A stretch of DNA of 64,000 bases from Diphasiastrum complanatum. Lineage: Eukaryota; Streptophyta; Lycopodiopsida; Lycopodiales; Lycopodiaceae. The notes below the pieces were generated by a model that saw only the letters and a list, made by a program, of their open reading frames with translations, did no database searches and was not told where the DNA came from. The translations under genes were made by a program, and so were the position numbers. Shown here in pieces: positions 1 through 10,699 of this stretch (positions are counted from its first letter, which is position 1; each line of letters starts with the position of its first letter). Where the stretch lies: assembly GCA_029204225.1 (NCBI GenBank), contig CM055102.1, forward strand, positions 50,869,616 to 50,933,615. Direction: 5' to 3'.

Positions 1-1850
1 AAAAACAAAAGCATTGGGAAATCAGTCTTCTTCTTCAACCAATCTCTCGACATACATCTGCATCCATTCTCATGCCTATCGCCCACATCATCTACCGTTC
101 TCACTACCACCCTTCCTTCCATCTGTTTGTTTATCATCAGTTTATTGTTTTTTTGAGAAATCCCTAGTTTTTTATAGTCTTATCGAAGCAACTGATAATC
201 ATTGCAAGTGTCTTGCGGAGACCAACTACCACCTATATTGGTTGTTCAGCCGAAAAAGACCTACATAAGCAGGCAAAGCAGCTAGAAAAAATAAAGAGAA
301 AGTTCCAAGAAGCTAAGGAGGAAAGGACGAAAACTTAAGCAACAGATAAGTCAGATCAATTTTAATCAAAAGAAACTCTCTGGAGCAATGATAGTTGAAT
401 CCCCTCATATGAAGCCCAAAGAGATCCAAAAGTAATGGGTCAAAAGAAAGAGCTGCAAAAAAAGAAAGATGAAGACAACTGTGAACCTGCAAATAAAGCA
501 AGCTCCTCACCCAGCAAGTGGTGGTCAAAGCTTGACATTGCAAGGGTCCCCAATGCTACAACTGTAGAACTATCAATTCCTTCACCCTACCACCAAGCCT
601 TCGTCATGTTTCCTTACCGTTACCAAACCATCCATTCAAAACTGTTCCTACCACCAATTTTTGATAAATCCATCTCCTTGAGATTGATAATCAAAGTTTG
701 TGCAACCTGTAGATCAAAGGTTTTCCTTGAGACTGGAACTTCAACTGAGAGAAGAACCACGAAAACATCCAGAGGCAAATGGATGATACAGACGAGACGA
801 ATGAAGACTGAGGGCCAAGAAATGCTAGTTAGTAATAACAAGCCATAACTGTGTAAGCCTCATGGTGAATCCCGAAAGATGGAATGACCATGTAGGAACT
901 AGTTTTTTTAGGCAAATGTAATAAATGCAAGTAGACCCCTCTTAAAGAAAGTAGAGTGAGCCACCTTTTGATGGTGACCTCTAGTGGAGAGCAATATTCC
1001 ACTTTGTAGTTTGTGAAATGTGGAAATTCCACTAGGATGCCACCTAAGGAGCTCTCTTGCTTATTTAAGAGACTCCCTCTTTGTGAAGAGGAGCTTTTTG
1101 TGTCTTGTATCGACTCCATGCTGAAATGAAAAGAGCCTCCATGAGTTAGATGCATCCATTGAGCTCTTTGATCATGATGGTTTTCTTGAGTGATGCCCCT
1201 ATGATCATGCCCTTCCATTCATATTGTGTGTGGTTGTGGATCTAGAGTGGATTAGTTTTCTTGCTTTCCTAGTTGTGGATTAGATTTCATGTTTTCTTGT
1301 GGATTAATGAAGGAGCCAGCATTCAAGTAAACTAAACAGGCTAGAAATGTGGCATAAATCTTGCATATTCTCTAACATTATAGTTTTTGATGTTCTTGGA
1401 ATGTCCAAGAATCAAAAGACTGGTTAGTTTCTTGATTCTTGGACTTCTAACATGCTGTAGATTAGTTCTTGTTTCTTGTTTTGTCAATTTATGCAAGTAA
1501 AGTAGTGGAGGATCTGATTTTAGTTCATTTTACAGCAAAGTAGAAGTAGAATTTCATTGTTTGTTCAACGGATCTGTACACTGATTTTATGGTTGAACGT
1601 TTTGACATGTATGAGTGGTTGTTTATGCATGTGCATTAGTTCAAGACTGACTTCCCTGGATTGTCCTCTGACAGGCAAGACATTTACTACATCGATATCA
1701 GTCCCTTCTGTCTGGTTTCGGCATTGAACTAAGAAGGTCACATTCAAGAAAATGCCAACAAGCCTCTAAACAGGTAGAAAACAGTTATTGTAAACAAGAA
1801 ACAAGAAAGAAACGTAGTCAACAGATCCTAGAGTGTAGAAACAATAAACA
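1..1850. other. no gene; LTR-like sequence leading into a primer site
   Basis: I see no convincing coding region here; the short open frames have no recognisable domain and overlap on both strands. The right edge ends in AATAAACA directly before a tRNA-Asp-like primer-binding site, so at least the last several hundred bases are probably the 5' LTR of the gag element that follows. The left LTR boundary cannot be placed without a second copy. Confidence 0.4.
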
Positions 1851-1852
1851 TT

Positions 1853-1870
1853 TGGCACCGTTGCTGCTTG
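1853..1870 (+). other. degenerate tRNA-Asp primer-binding site
   Basis: TGGCACCGTTGCTGCTTG resembles TGGCGCCGTTGCCGGGG, the complement of the 3' end of plant tRNA-Asp(GTC), a primer used by several plant Ty3-type families. A related site sits at 55080-55096 in front of the second copy of this family. It marks the start of the internal region of the element. Confidence 0.55.
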
Positions 1871-2199
1871 AACTCCACACCTCATAAATCCACACCTGCT
1901 GCAACAGTGTTCTTGAACAGATCCATAACAATTCTGATCTGCAGTCTACCTTGCAGACGAACTACCCTACCTGCAACACGACCTGCAAGAAACAACAATC
2001 GCAGGCAAATAGACTTGCTTGCAAATCCGTCCGAAAACCAACTTGCTTGCACCTGAACCTGCAAACCAACCAACAAGCCACAACAACTGCAAACACAAGC
2101 GATCAGACTTGCTTTAGTATCAAACTGCAAAACTAGAGCCCACACCCATCGACTACACTCTTTCAGCCGCCCCGTCATGCTCCATTTCTTTCACATACA

Positions 2200-2700
2200 A
2201 CCGATGCCCTCTGCTCACATCTCAACCGACACCCTCGGCTCATATCTCAGCCGACGATTTTTTTTTGAAATCTCAACCGACATTTTTTTTTGAAATATCA
2301 ACTGACGTTTTTTTTCAGATCTCGACCGATGGGTCCGCGTCAGATCTCGACCGACGGGTTTGCGTTAGATCTTGACCGACAAGTTTTCAATCAGATTTCG
2401 ACCAACGGGTTCGCACCAGATCTCGACCGACGGGTTTTTGATTAGATCTCAATCGAGGGATTCGCGTCAGATCTTGACCGACGGATTTTCAGTCAGATCT
2501 CGACAGACAGGTTCGCGATAGATCTCGACCGATGGGTTTTCGATCTGATCTCGACCGACGGGTTCGCGTCAGATCTCGACCGACGGTTCTGGTCCAATCT
2601 CGACTAACGGGGTATCTCACCATCTCAACCGATCAACTCCATGCCAGACCACAGAACTTCCAACCAACACCTTTGATTGACATTTCGACTGAAGCACCAT
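2200..2700 (+). repeat. ATCTCGACCGA minisatellite leader, copy 1
   Basis: A degenerate array of the core ATCTCGACCGA lies between the primer site and gag. From 2317 to 2595 it is regular, with eleven units of 25 or 26 bp, each an AGATCTCGACCGA-like core plus a filler. Units 3-10 (2367-2570) alternate strictly 26/25 bp, with T-rich TTTTC filler in the 26-mers and TTCGC filler in the 25-mers, making four 51-bp dimers (204 bp). Upstream units near 2200-2316 have runs of eight or nine T between cores. The same core fills the leader of the related element at 55.3-56.7 kb. Confidence 0.85.
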
Positions 2701-2925
2701 CTCCCCAAAGCCTTAGAGACTGAAAAAGGAGAAAAAAAAGAAGACATAAACACCAAAAAAAAATTTAAAAAATAAAACTCATACCAATAGAAAGCCCTTT
2801 TTATACTGAGTCTCCAACTTCACTTCCTTCAACACCCTAAAAAATCCCAAAACACCAAAAACCCTAAAAAAATCCAAAAACACCATAAACACATACCTAA
2901 CACAAAAAAGACACAACAATTCCCA

Positions 2926-3704
2926 ATGGCCGACAATACAGATCCTGAAATCCCATAAGATTATCCATATGATATCAGGTCTCCTATAGTTGAATGAATC
3001 AAACGTCATAGATTCTACCGAATGTGGGCCCAAATACACGAGCAATCCACAAACCCATTCGATGGACAAGAACCTGATAGAGCGGAGTCCTCACGCGCAC
3101 GACTCCAATTTTATGGTGATGAATTCTCACAGGCCAGAACCAACCTTAATGGAGTCTTTGCTACCCACAATGCTCATTTTAAAAGACATACACCCAAGCT
3201 AGATCTACCAAAGTTTGACGGTCGTTTGGACCCTCAAAGATTTTTGCAAATCTTTGAGAATACATGTGATGTGTATGGCAAAACATCTCCTGATGCTATG
3301 GTCCATTTGTTTTCGATGACCATGATCACTACAGCACGTGATTGGTTTTTCAACCTTGATCGTCAAGATAAGACAAACTGGTCAATTTTGAAAGACTCCT
3401 TTATCAAGCGTTTTAAACCCTTTCGCTTGATCGAGAGTCCTTTTGTCAAATTGAGTAACATCAAGATGGCAAAGGATGAACGTGTACGAGACTATATCGA
3501 GCGTTTCAAACGTCTCAAAAGTCAAGTACATGAACAGCCCTCTGAACAGATGCTCATCATCTGGTTCTTAGTCAGACTTCCAAGATGGATTAGATGCGAG
3601 CTTAAATCCAATGATGAATATATGAGTCTAAAGTTAGCTATGTCTGATGCCATCAAGGAAGAAGACAAAGGATCAGATGTTGACGAATCTAGGGAACCTT
3701 TCTA
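2926..3704 (+). pseudogene. Ty3-type gag, broken, copy 1
   Basis: The reading frame starts at an ATG at 2926. In-frame stops at 2956 and 2995 interrupt the first 25 codons, then the frame is open from about 3022 to 3705. The protein has a retrotransposon gag (capsid) region with KLDLPKFDG, DWFFNL and [16 protein letters not shown], matching segment for segment the gag at 57575-58530. Gag forms the cytoplasmic particle that packages element RNA. After codon 260 the match to the second copy is lost. The upstream leader and primer site show it belongs to a tRNA-Asp-primed family; the lineage (Tat/Athila-like) is inference. Confidence 0.8.
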
Positions 3705-4430
3705 GCAGTTTTGCAGAACCTTTCTTACATAGTTTGTCGAATTTTACTGGGATGCCCTTGGTTACGAGTTGTGCAAGTGATTTATAATTGGGATACAACA
3801 AAATCACATTTGAAAACCTTGAGCGAGTAGTCAAAGTTGATCCATTGACTTGGACGATCAAGCAACAATTCAAAAAGGAGATGATGATTCTTCCACAATG
3901 GATCATACTTGTGACCGAGCAGAAAAAGCTTTGGGGAGTCCATTATGATTCTCAAATTGATAATGTTAACTGGAATCAAGCACTAATAAGTGTCGGTTGT
4001 ACAGAGAGGGCTACATGTGTCAATGTGATGACAAAGAAGTGAGCGACATTCCTGTGAATATGATCCCATCACATTTCCAGTCAATATGATTAATGTAGCA
4101 TGGATTTCGGCTGATCCAATTTCAGATCCAATTGAAGATGAACTTATTCATCTTATGACAAGAATGCAGAACTTGAAACAAAATATTTCTGTTACCAAAG
4201 CTCTGCTAGCTCTCGACTCCCATTCTGACAAATATCTCGAAGATTTAAAAAACAAAGATCTCAAAGACCTTGAAAACAAAGACGAAATGTTCGCAAACAA
4301 CACGAACAATAGGAGAAGGTCAAACGATGCGAAACAAAAATGTTCGAGACACCCGAAGGTCGAATACTTTCGACACCTCACACACGAAAGGACCGAGAAG
4401 ATCAAAGTACAAATTCCTGATATGATATGT
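3705..4430 (+). other. degraded element interior
   Basis: This stretch follows the gag relic without a boundary I can see. It has two short open frames (3788-4042 and 4086-4433), the second with a repetitive Lys/Asp/Leu/Asn segment. I recognise no protease, reverse transcriptase or integrase motif. It is probably decayed interior of the same element. Confidence 0.35.
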
Positions 4431-4705
4431 TGACGTCAGCACAAGAGCATTAGGATGTGCCTCATCCGTCGATCTTGTAATCTATGATTGGTCTTAGATT
4501 TTAATCTATCTAATCAAGATATTACTCTGAATATATGTAATCGCTAGATGCACCAAACACAAAGACACAAATAGACAAAATACAGAATAGAGAAGTCCGC
4601 TAGTAAGCGAGACATTGTTCATGGGAGAACATTGACTTCTCTCATGCCAATGCACTATCTGGGTCTGTCACGCAGTGCTTAAACCAAGAGGATCAATAGA
4701 TGATG
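4431..4705 (+). other. possible LTR fragment of an older Copia
   Basis: Starting at TGTTGACGTCAGC (4431), this non-coding stretch runs to the insertion point of the young Copia. Removing that insertion joins it to 10563 onward, which leads into an older Copia gag. It is therefore probably LTR or leader of that older element. Confidence 0.3.
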
Positions 4706-4989
4706 TGTGAAAAATTGTCAACTAGTAGTATTTTCCTAACTTGAGATTTTGTAGGCCTATGGCCAAATAAAAGTTAGAGATAGGTTCATACATGTATGTA
4801 GAGGCCCAAAGTATGTGTACACTACTTTTGAGGTCACATTAATTAGAGGAGGTCGAGTGTGGAGCTCTTCTATTGGCTCATAATTTGGTGCATTCCTATT
4901 TGACCAAATTTCTAGGTATATGGGTGAATCCTATTGGACCCCAATTTTAGCCTATCATAAGACAAGTGGCCAAGAGGCACTATGGCTGC

Positions 4990-4997
4990 TATAAATA
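4990..4997 (+). promoter_or_regulatory. TATA box in the 5' LTR
   Basis: TATAAATA lies 285 bp into the LTR, and the same sequence at the same offset is at 10189-10196 in the 3' LTR. It is the best candidate for the core promoter of the element. Confidence 0.6.
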
Positions 4998-5143
4998 GCC
5001 ATCTCCACGAGTATGTACACATCTCATTTTCATTCTATTGAATGAATGTTATGCTCTTTGAAGATCCATCTTCTTCTCTCTCACTTTTTTGTTCATATCT
5101 TGCATTCTAGCCACTAGAATTGTGATTTCTTTGTTGCTATGGC

Positions 5144-5157
5144 TTCACACGTGTGAA
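5144..5157 (+). promoter_or_regulatory. palindromic G-box in the LTR
   Basis: TTCACACGTGTGAA is a perfect 14-bp palindrome with the CACGTG core bound by plant bZIP and bHLH factors; it repeats at 10343-10356. It lies downstream of the TATA box, so it could be a leader element rather than an enhancer. Confidence 0.4.
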
Positions 5158-5358
5158 ATGCAGGTTGTAGGCTCTGAAGTACGGACAGGGACAGCAAGTT
5201 TCTGTTTGTGGAAGCTTATGATCAGATTTTGATGTTTAGTTGATGTTTAGTATGCTTAACATCACAATTTCTATCATTTTTTCAATCTAGATGTGCATAA
5301 CTTCCATGGCCAAGATCTTTATGAAACTTTAGCATCTTTTGGATCTGAGTTTTTCACA

Positions 5359-5370
5359 TGGTATCAGAGC
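5359..5370 (+). other. tRNA-iMet primer-binding site
   Basis: TGGTATCAGAGC begins at the first base after the 5' LTR and matches the complement of the 3' end of plant initiator tRNA-Met, the usual primer of Copia elements. Confidence 0.95.
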
Positions 5371-5958
5371 ATTAGGCGGCCAAATGTGCAGGTTTTGCCA
5401 GATTTAGAAGAGATTTGTGGGCGAGTTTGCTTTTGTAGCATTCCAATCAAGTTTCTAGCTAAAAATCTTGTTGATTTATGTGTAGAAATTGGATCTTTGT
5501 GATCAAAACATCATTTGTATGCATTTCAATTGAAGTAGGGCGAATTCCCTCTGTACTTATCAGAATAAGGAGACAAAATTTGTTTTGGAAAGAGGGAGAT
5601 GCAAGATCCAACAAGATCCTATTAGTTTTCCATTCTAGCATATAGTTTTTTGATTCAATTTCTTGCTTCTTCATGTCAAAAACTTCAAAATTGATGTAAC
5701 CCTCTGATTTTCAGTTTGCTGAATGATTCAAGAGTGTATTTCAATCTTAGGAGTGAGGGAAAAGCAAGTATATTGAGGTTTGGTCTTGGTTTGATCAAGA
5801 AATCATAAAACTAGTGGCTAAAATTGAGGAAAAAGTGAGGAAAAAGTAAGGTTTTAGGTTCCAAATCTTTGTGATTTCTTCTTGTGTTTCATTTGTTGAT
5901 TCAAGAGAGTGCTTAGTGCATTGGAACAGGTCAAAGATCAGAGATCAATCATTGCAAC

Positions 5959-8900
5959 ATGGCTACAAATGGAGGCTACATGTTGGAAAGCAATGATAGG
6001 CTTACCTCCCTCAACTATTCTACTTGGAAAGTAAGGATGGAGTCTTTGCTTGAGATGAATGAGTTGATGGATATTGTTGTAGGTGTGGAGGAGAGACCTT
6101 TGGCACCTCAAGAACAATTGAGGTATGACAAGAGGGCAAAGAAAGCCCTTCACATGATCAAGATGAATGTGACAAATGAGCTTATCAAAGAGGTTGGTAA
6201 GTGCACATCATCTAGTGAAGCTTGGGAAGCCTTGAAGAAGGTTTATGAATCCAAGTCTACTTCTAGAGTGTTGACTTTAAGAAGGCAAATCTTTTCTTGT
6301 ATGCAAAAGAAGAGTGAGAGTGGACATGCTTTTGTTTTGAGAGTTAAAGCATTGAATGATGAGTTAGCATGCATTAATGATGGCATAAATAATGAGGAGC
6401 TTGTTCAAGTGATTCTCAATGGCTTGTTGGATGATCATGCTAATCTTGTTCAAAGTTATGCTATCCAAAAATGTTTACCAAGTGTTGGAGACTTGCAAGA
6501 GGTCTTGTTGGCTGAAGAATTCAGGTTGCAAGCAAGAGTGGGAGCATCTTCTACATCTCAAGGAGGAGAAGAGGAGGCAATGTTCTCTAAAGGCAAGTTC
6601 AAGGGCAAAGGTAAAAGCAATTGGTCTAAAGGGCAAGACCAAGGTGAGCACTCTACTTTTGGCAAAAAGAAGGATAGATCTAAGCTAAAATGTTTCTATT
6701 GTGGAGTCAAAGGGCATTTTGCTAGTGATTGTTTTAAGAAAAAGAGGGATCAAGGGGAAAAGCAAACCAATCTAACTATTGATGAGGGTGGGGATGAGCT
6801 TCTTTCAAATGATGCTTTTGTTATGTCATCTTGCTTGTTGGCTAATCATGGAGACATTGATCCTTGGTGGATTGATAGTGGAGCCACTTCTCATATGACA
6901 TATCATAAAGAGTATTTTTCATCTTTAATGGCATTTGATGGTGATAGGAAGGTAATCTATACCGCAAATGATGGTGAGTGTGCAATCAAGGGGATTGGCA
7001 CAATTCCTATTTCACTTTCTACAAATAGGAATATAGAATTGAAAGATGTTTTGCTCATTCCATCCATTACCAAGAACTTACTTAGTGTAAGCCAAATGCT
7101 TGACAAAGGATTCAAAGTTGAGTTTGATGGTGATGCTTGCTTGATCAAAAAGGGGTGTAGTATCATTGCAAAAGGGAAAAGGCAAGGGAAATTGTTCAAG
7201 CTTGATGCATGTGTTGTTGCTAACCAAGTTGGATGCATGGCAAATGAACAAATGTCAATTCAAGAGGTATGGCATAAAAGGATGGGACATCTCAACTACA
7301 AGGCCTTGGAGGTAATAGCCAAAAAGGAGGTAGTAAGGGGACTTCCCAAGTCTCTTACTTGCTTGAATCATGTTTGTGAAGAATGTGCTTTGTCTAAATC
7401 ACATAGATTGCCATATACTAGATCTATATCTAGATCTAAGATGCCTTTTTCTCTCTTGCATTCGGATATTCATGGTGTTACTACAATTAGCAATGGAGGT
7501 GCTAAGATGTATGTAACTTTCATTGATGATTTTAGTAGATTTTGTTGGGTTTATCTACTAAAGAGCAAGGATGAGGTGTTTGATGTGTTTGTCAAGTTCA
7601 AAGTTGCTATTGAGACTCAATTTACAACCAAAATCAAATGCTTGAGGAGCGACAATGGTGGTGAATACATTTCTAACAAATTCAAAGCCTTTTGCGATGA
7701 GCATGGGATCAAGAGGGAGTACACATGTCCAAGAACACCACAACAAAATGGAGTGGCCGAGAGGAAGAATAGAACCTTGTGTGAGAGTGCAAAGGCAATG
7801 AGATTGAATGCTAATCTTCCTAAACCTTTTTGGAGTGATGCTTTGTTGTGTGCAAATTTCCTATGCAATAGATGGCCAAGTGTTGTATTGGAAGGAAAAA
7901 CCCCTTTTGAAGCTTTGTTTGGTACGAAGCCTAATGTCAAGTTTCTAAGAACTTTTGGATGCATTTGCTACTTCAACATTACTCTTGATGATAGAACTAA
8001 GGAGGATCCATCTTCAAGAAAGGGCATTTTTGTTGGTTATAGTGAAGTAAGCAAAGCATATAGGATTTATGTTCCTTCAATCAAGAAAGTGTTCACAAGT
8101 AGGGATGTCATTTTTGATGAAGGTAACATTCCAAAAGTTGTTTCAAGTGATGATGGTGTTGTTGCAACTAATGTGCTTGATGACAATGGAGTTGATGACA
8201 CATTGGATGTGGATGTTGAAGAAGCCTCTTCAAGTCAAATTCCAAGGAGAACTCCAAGGCATAAAGTGAAACCCTCAAGGCTCACTTATGATGGCAAAGG
8301 TAAGCAAGTGGTGGATGGATCCAACTATGCTTTCCTAACTTCTTTTGATGTACCTTCATGTGTAGATGAAGCAAGGCAAGAAGAGGAATGGATCCAAGCA
8401 ATGGATCTTGAGTTTGAAGCACTTATGAAGAACAACACATGGAGATTGGTGGAGCTTCCAAAGGGCAAAAGTGCAATTGGATGCAAATGGATCTTCAAGG
8501 TAAAGACAAATCAAGATGGATCTATCAACAAGTTGAAGGCAAGGTTGGTGGCTAAAGGTTATGCTCAAGAGCATGGCATTGACTATGAGGAAACCTTTGC
8601 ACCCGTGGCAAAGATGGTGAGCATAAGAGTAATCATTTCCCTTGCAACTCTTTATGGATGGGATCTTTGGCAATTAGACATTTCTAATGCTTTCTTGAAT
8701 GGTGATCTTGAAGAGGAAGTCTACATGGAGCAACCCGAGAGCTATGTTTCTCATAGCAAGCCTAATCATGTGTGTTTTCTACAAAAAAGTTTGTATGGTC
8801 TTAAGCAAGCACCAAGGAGTTGGTATGCTAGGCTTAACTCTTTTCTACTTTCTCAAAACTTCACTATGAGTGAGTATGATCATTCACTTTACTTTAGAAT

Positions 8901-9909
8901 TAGTGCTAATGATGTTACAATCCTTCTAATTTATGTGGATGACATTATTTTAAGTGGAGGGAACAAGGAAGATATAGAAGATATCAAGAAAGCACTAAAA
9001 AAGGAATTTGAAGTGCATGATCTTGGTCTTTTGAGCTATATCTTAGGAATAGAAGTAATTAGAACTTCTCAAATCACTTTTATTTCACAAGAGAAGTATG
9101 CTATTTCTATTCTCAATAGATTTCATATGGTAGATGCAAATCCTATTGATACACCTATGGAATCACATGTAAAGCTAACTATAAGAGGTAATGAAAGATC
9201 CTTCGAGGACATTACTCTCTATAGGAAGCTAATAGGTTCTCTTATATATCTAACCATCACAAGACCTGATTTATCTTATTGTGTTGGTAGATTAAGCCAA
9301 TTCATGCAAGATCCTAGCATAGAACATTGGAAACTAGGAAAGAGGATCTTGAGATACATCTCGGGAACAAAAGATTTTGGCATTGTTTATAGAGGCTCAT
9401 CACCTAACTTATTTGGTTTTTCAGATTCAGATTTTGCAGGAGACCTTATGGATAGAAAATCCATAAATGCACATGCTATTTTCATAGGTGATGGAGCTAT
9501 CTCATGGATGTCGAAGAAACAAGCAACTATATCACTTTCTTCTAGTGAGGCCGAGTACAAAGCTTTGACATCATGCACAAAGGAGATGGTGTGGATCAAG
9601 AGGATGATTATGGAGCTTCATTTGCTGGATTTTTCAGAGAGTCCAATCATCTTTTGTGACAACCTTTCAGCCCAAAGTCTAGCAAGCAATCCGGTTTTCC
9701 ATGCAAGGAGCAAACATATCGAGGTGGCTTACCATTTTGTGAGAGAACAAGTGTTGGCAAAAGAGATCAAGCTTGAACATGTCCCATCAAAGGAATGTGT
9801 GGCTGATATCTTTACCAAAGCATTGGGAAAGGACTTATTTTTCAAGCATAGAACAAGTCTTGGTGTACTTTCTAAATCTATGCTAAAACTAGTTGAAGAG
9901 GGAGTGTGA
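5959..9909 (+). CDS. Copia gag-pol polyprotein, 1316 codons, intact
   Basis: This single frame encodes everything needed for retrotransposition. It has a gag region (residues 1-240), a CCHC zinc knuckle (C245, C248, H253, C258), an aspartic protease with DSGATSH (D306), a GAG-pre-integrase HHCC region, an integrase core with D503, D565 and E601 (35 residues between the last two, as in DD35E), a reverse transcriptase with YVDD at 992-995, and an RNase H with SDSDFAGD (from 1155) and SSSEAEYKAL. No stop or frameshift is present and the length is typical for plant Copia. The start is the first ATG after the 600-bp leader. The stop codon TGA (9907-9909) lies inside the 3' LTR, which starts at 9905. 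The polyprotein would be cut by its own protease in cytoplasmic particles. Confidence 0.96.
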   Translation: MATNGGYMLESNDRLTSLNYSTWKVRMESLLEMNELMDIVVGVEERPLAPQEQLRYDKRAKKALHMIKMNVTNELIKEVGKCTSSSEAWEALKKVYESKSTSRVLTLRRQIFSCMQKKSESGHAFVLRVKALNDELACINDGINNEELVQVILNGLLDDHANLVQSYAIQKCLPSVGDLQEVLLAEEFRLQARVGASSTSQGGEEEAMFSKGKFKGKGKSNWSKGQDQGEHSTFGKKKDRSKLKCFYCGVKGHFASDCFKKKRDQGEKQTNLTIDEGGDELLSNDAFVMSSCLLANHGDIDPWWIDSGATSHMTYHKEYFSSLMAFDGDRKVIYTANDGECAIKGIGTIPISLSTNRNIELKDVLLIPSITKNLLSVSQMLDKGFKVEFDGDACLIKKGCSIIAKGKRQGKLFKLDACVVANQVGCMANEQMSIQEVWHKRMGHLNYKALEVIAKKEVVRGLPKSLTCLNHVCEECALSKSHRLPYTRSISRSKMPFSLLHSDIHGVTTISNGGAKMYVTFIDDFSRFCWVYLLKSKDEVFDVFVKFKVAIETQFTTKIKCLRSDNGGEYISNKFKAFCDEHGIKREYTCPRTPQQNGVAERKNRTLCESAKAMRLNANLPKPFWSDALLCANFLCNRWPSVVLEGKTPFEALFGTKPNVKFLRTFGCICYFNITLDDRTKEDPSSRKGIFVGYSEVSKAYRIYVPSIKKVFTSRDVIFDEGNIPKVVSSDDGVVATNVLDDNGVDDTLDVDVEEASSSQIPRRTPRHKVKPSRLTYDGKGKQVVDGSNYAFLTSFDVPSCVDEARQEEEWIQAMDLEFEALMKNNTWRLVELPKGKSAIGCKWIFKVKTNQDGSINKLKARLVAKGYAQEHGIDYEETFAPVAKMVSIRVIISLATLYGWDLWQLDISNAFLNGDLEEEVYMEQPESYVSHSKPNHVCFLQKSLYGLKQAPRSWYARLNSFLLSQNFTMSEYDHSLYFRISANDVTILLIYVDDIILSGGNKEDIEDIKKALKKEFEVHDLGLLSYILGIEVIRTSQITFISQEKYAISILNRFHMVDANPIDTPMESHVKLTIRGNERSFEDITLYRKLIGSLIYLTITRPDLSYCVGRLSQFMQDPSIEHWKLGKRILRYISGTKDFGIVYRGSSPNLFGFSDSDFAGDLMDRKSINAHAIFIGDGAISWMSKKQATISLSSSEAEYKALTSCTKEMVWIKRMIMELHLLDFSESPIIFCDNLSAQSLASNPVFHARSKHIEVAYHFVREQVLAKEIKLEHVPSKECVADIFTKALGKDLFFKHRTSLGVLSKSMLKLVEEGV

Positions 9910-10557
9910 AAAATTGTCAACTAGTAGTATTTTCCTAACTTGAGATTTTGTAGGCCTATGGCCAAATAAAAGTTAGAGATAGGTTCATACATGTATGTAG
10001 AGGCCCAAAGTATGTGTACACTACTTTTGAGGTCACATTAATTAGAGGAGGTCGAGTGTGGAGCTCTTCTATTGGCTCATAATTTGGTGCATTCCTATTT
10101 GACCAAATTTCTAGGTATATGGGTGAATCCTATTGGACCCCAATTTTAGCCTATCATAAGACAAGTGGCCAAGAGGCACTATGGCTGCTATAAATAGCCA
10201 TCTCCACGAGTATGTACACATCTCATTTTCATTCTATTGAATGAATGTTATGCTCTTCGAAGATCCATCTTCTTCTCTCTCACTTTTTTGTTCATATCTT
10301 GCATTCTAGCCACTAGAATTGTGATTTCTTTGTTGCTATGGCTTCACACGTGTGAAATGCAGGTTGTAGGCTCTGAAGTACGGACAGGGACAGCAAGTTT
10401 CTGTTTGTGGAAGCTTATGATCAGATTTTGATGTTTAGTTGATGTTTAGTATGCTTAACATCACAATTTCTATCATTTTTTCAATCTAGATGTGCATAAC
10501 TTCCATGGCCAAGATCTTTATGAAACTTTAGCATCTTTTGGATCTGAGTTTTTCACA
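9905..10557 (+). repeat. 3' LTR of the intact Copia
   Basis: It is the same 653 bp as the 5' LTR with one visible substitution. A purine tract GAAGAGGGAG lies just before it, inside the last pol codons. The 5-bp duplication TGATG follows at 10558-10562. Confidence 0.95.
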
Positions 10558-10699
10558 TGATGTTGTAGTTGTTATGCACATATCATTCTAAATTGTCTGA
10601 TCTCGATTGAATTATTGTCTGCTTATTATTCGTGTATCTCATTCGTTTGTTTTATCTATTCCGCACATAGGTTCAATCTTATTGAATGTTGAATTAACT

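Larger units (their letters stand above)
4706..5358 (+). repeat. 5' LTR of the intact Copia
   Basis: The 653-bp LTR begins TGTGAAAA and ends TTTTCACA. It carries a TATA-like TATAAATA (4990-4997) set in a small palindrome, and a perfect 14-bp palindrome TTCACACGTGTGAA (5144-5157) containing a CACGTG G-box core. These are plausible Pol II promoter parts for the genomic RNA. Confidence 0.95.
4706..10557 (+). mobile_element. intact Ty1/Copia LTR retrotransposon
   Basis: This is a complete 5852-bp element. It has two 653-bp LTRs with perfect 8-bp terminal inverted repeats (TGTGAAAA...TTTTCACA), a tRNA-iMet primer site touching the 5' LTR, one open gag-pol frame, a purine tract before the 3' LTR and a 5-bp target duplication TGATG (4701-4705 and 10558-10562). 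I found one visible difference between the LTRs (T near 5059 versus C near 10258), so the insertion is recent. It sits inside an older, broken Copia. Domain order gag-PR-IN-RT-RH confirms Copia. It may still be active. Confidence 0.97.

Noticed and set aside
435-1218. Open frames of 137 and 129 codons on opposite strands
   Set aside because: No domain, overlapping neighbours, low-complexity composition and a position in probable LTR sequence.
2317-2595. Array with CRISPR-like repeat and spacer geometry
   Set aside because: Units are only 25-26 bp in total, cores are degenerate, fillers fall into two recurring types, and the context is a plant retroelement. It is a minisatellite.
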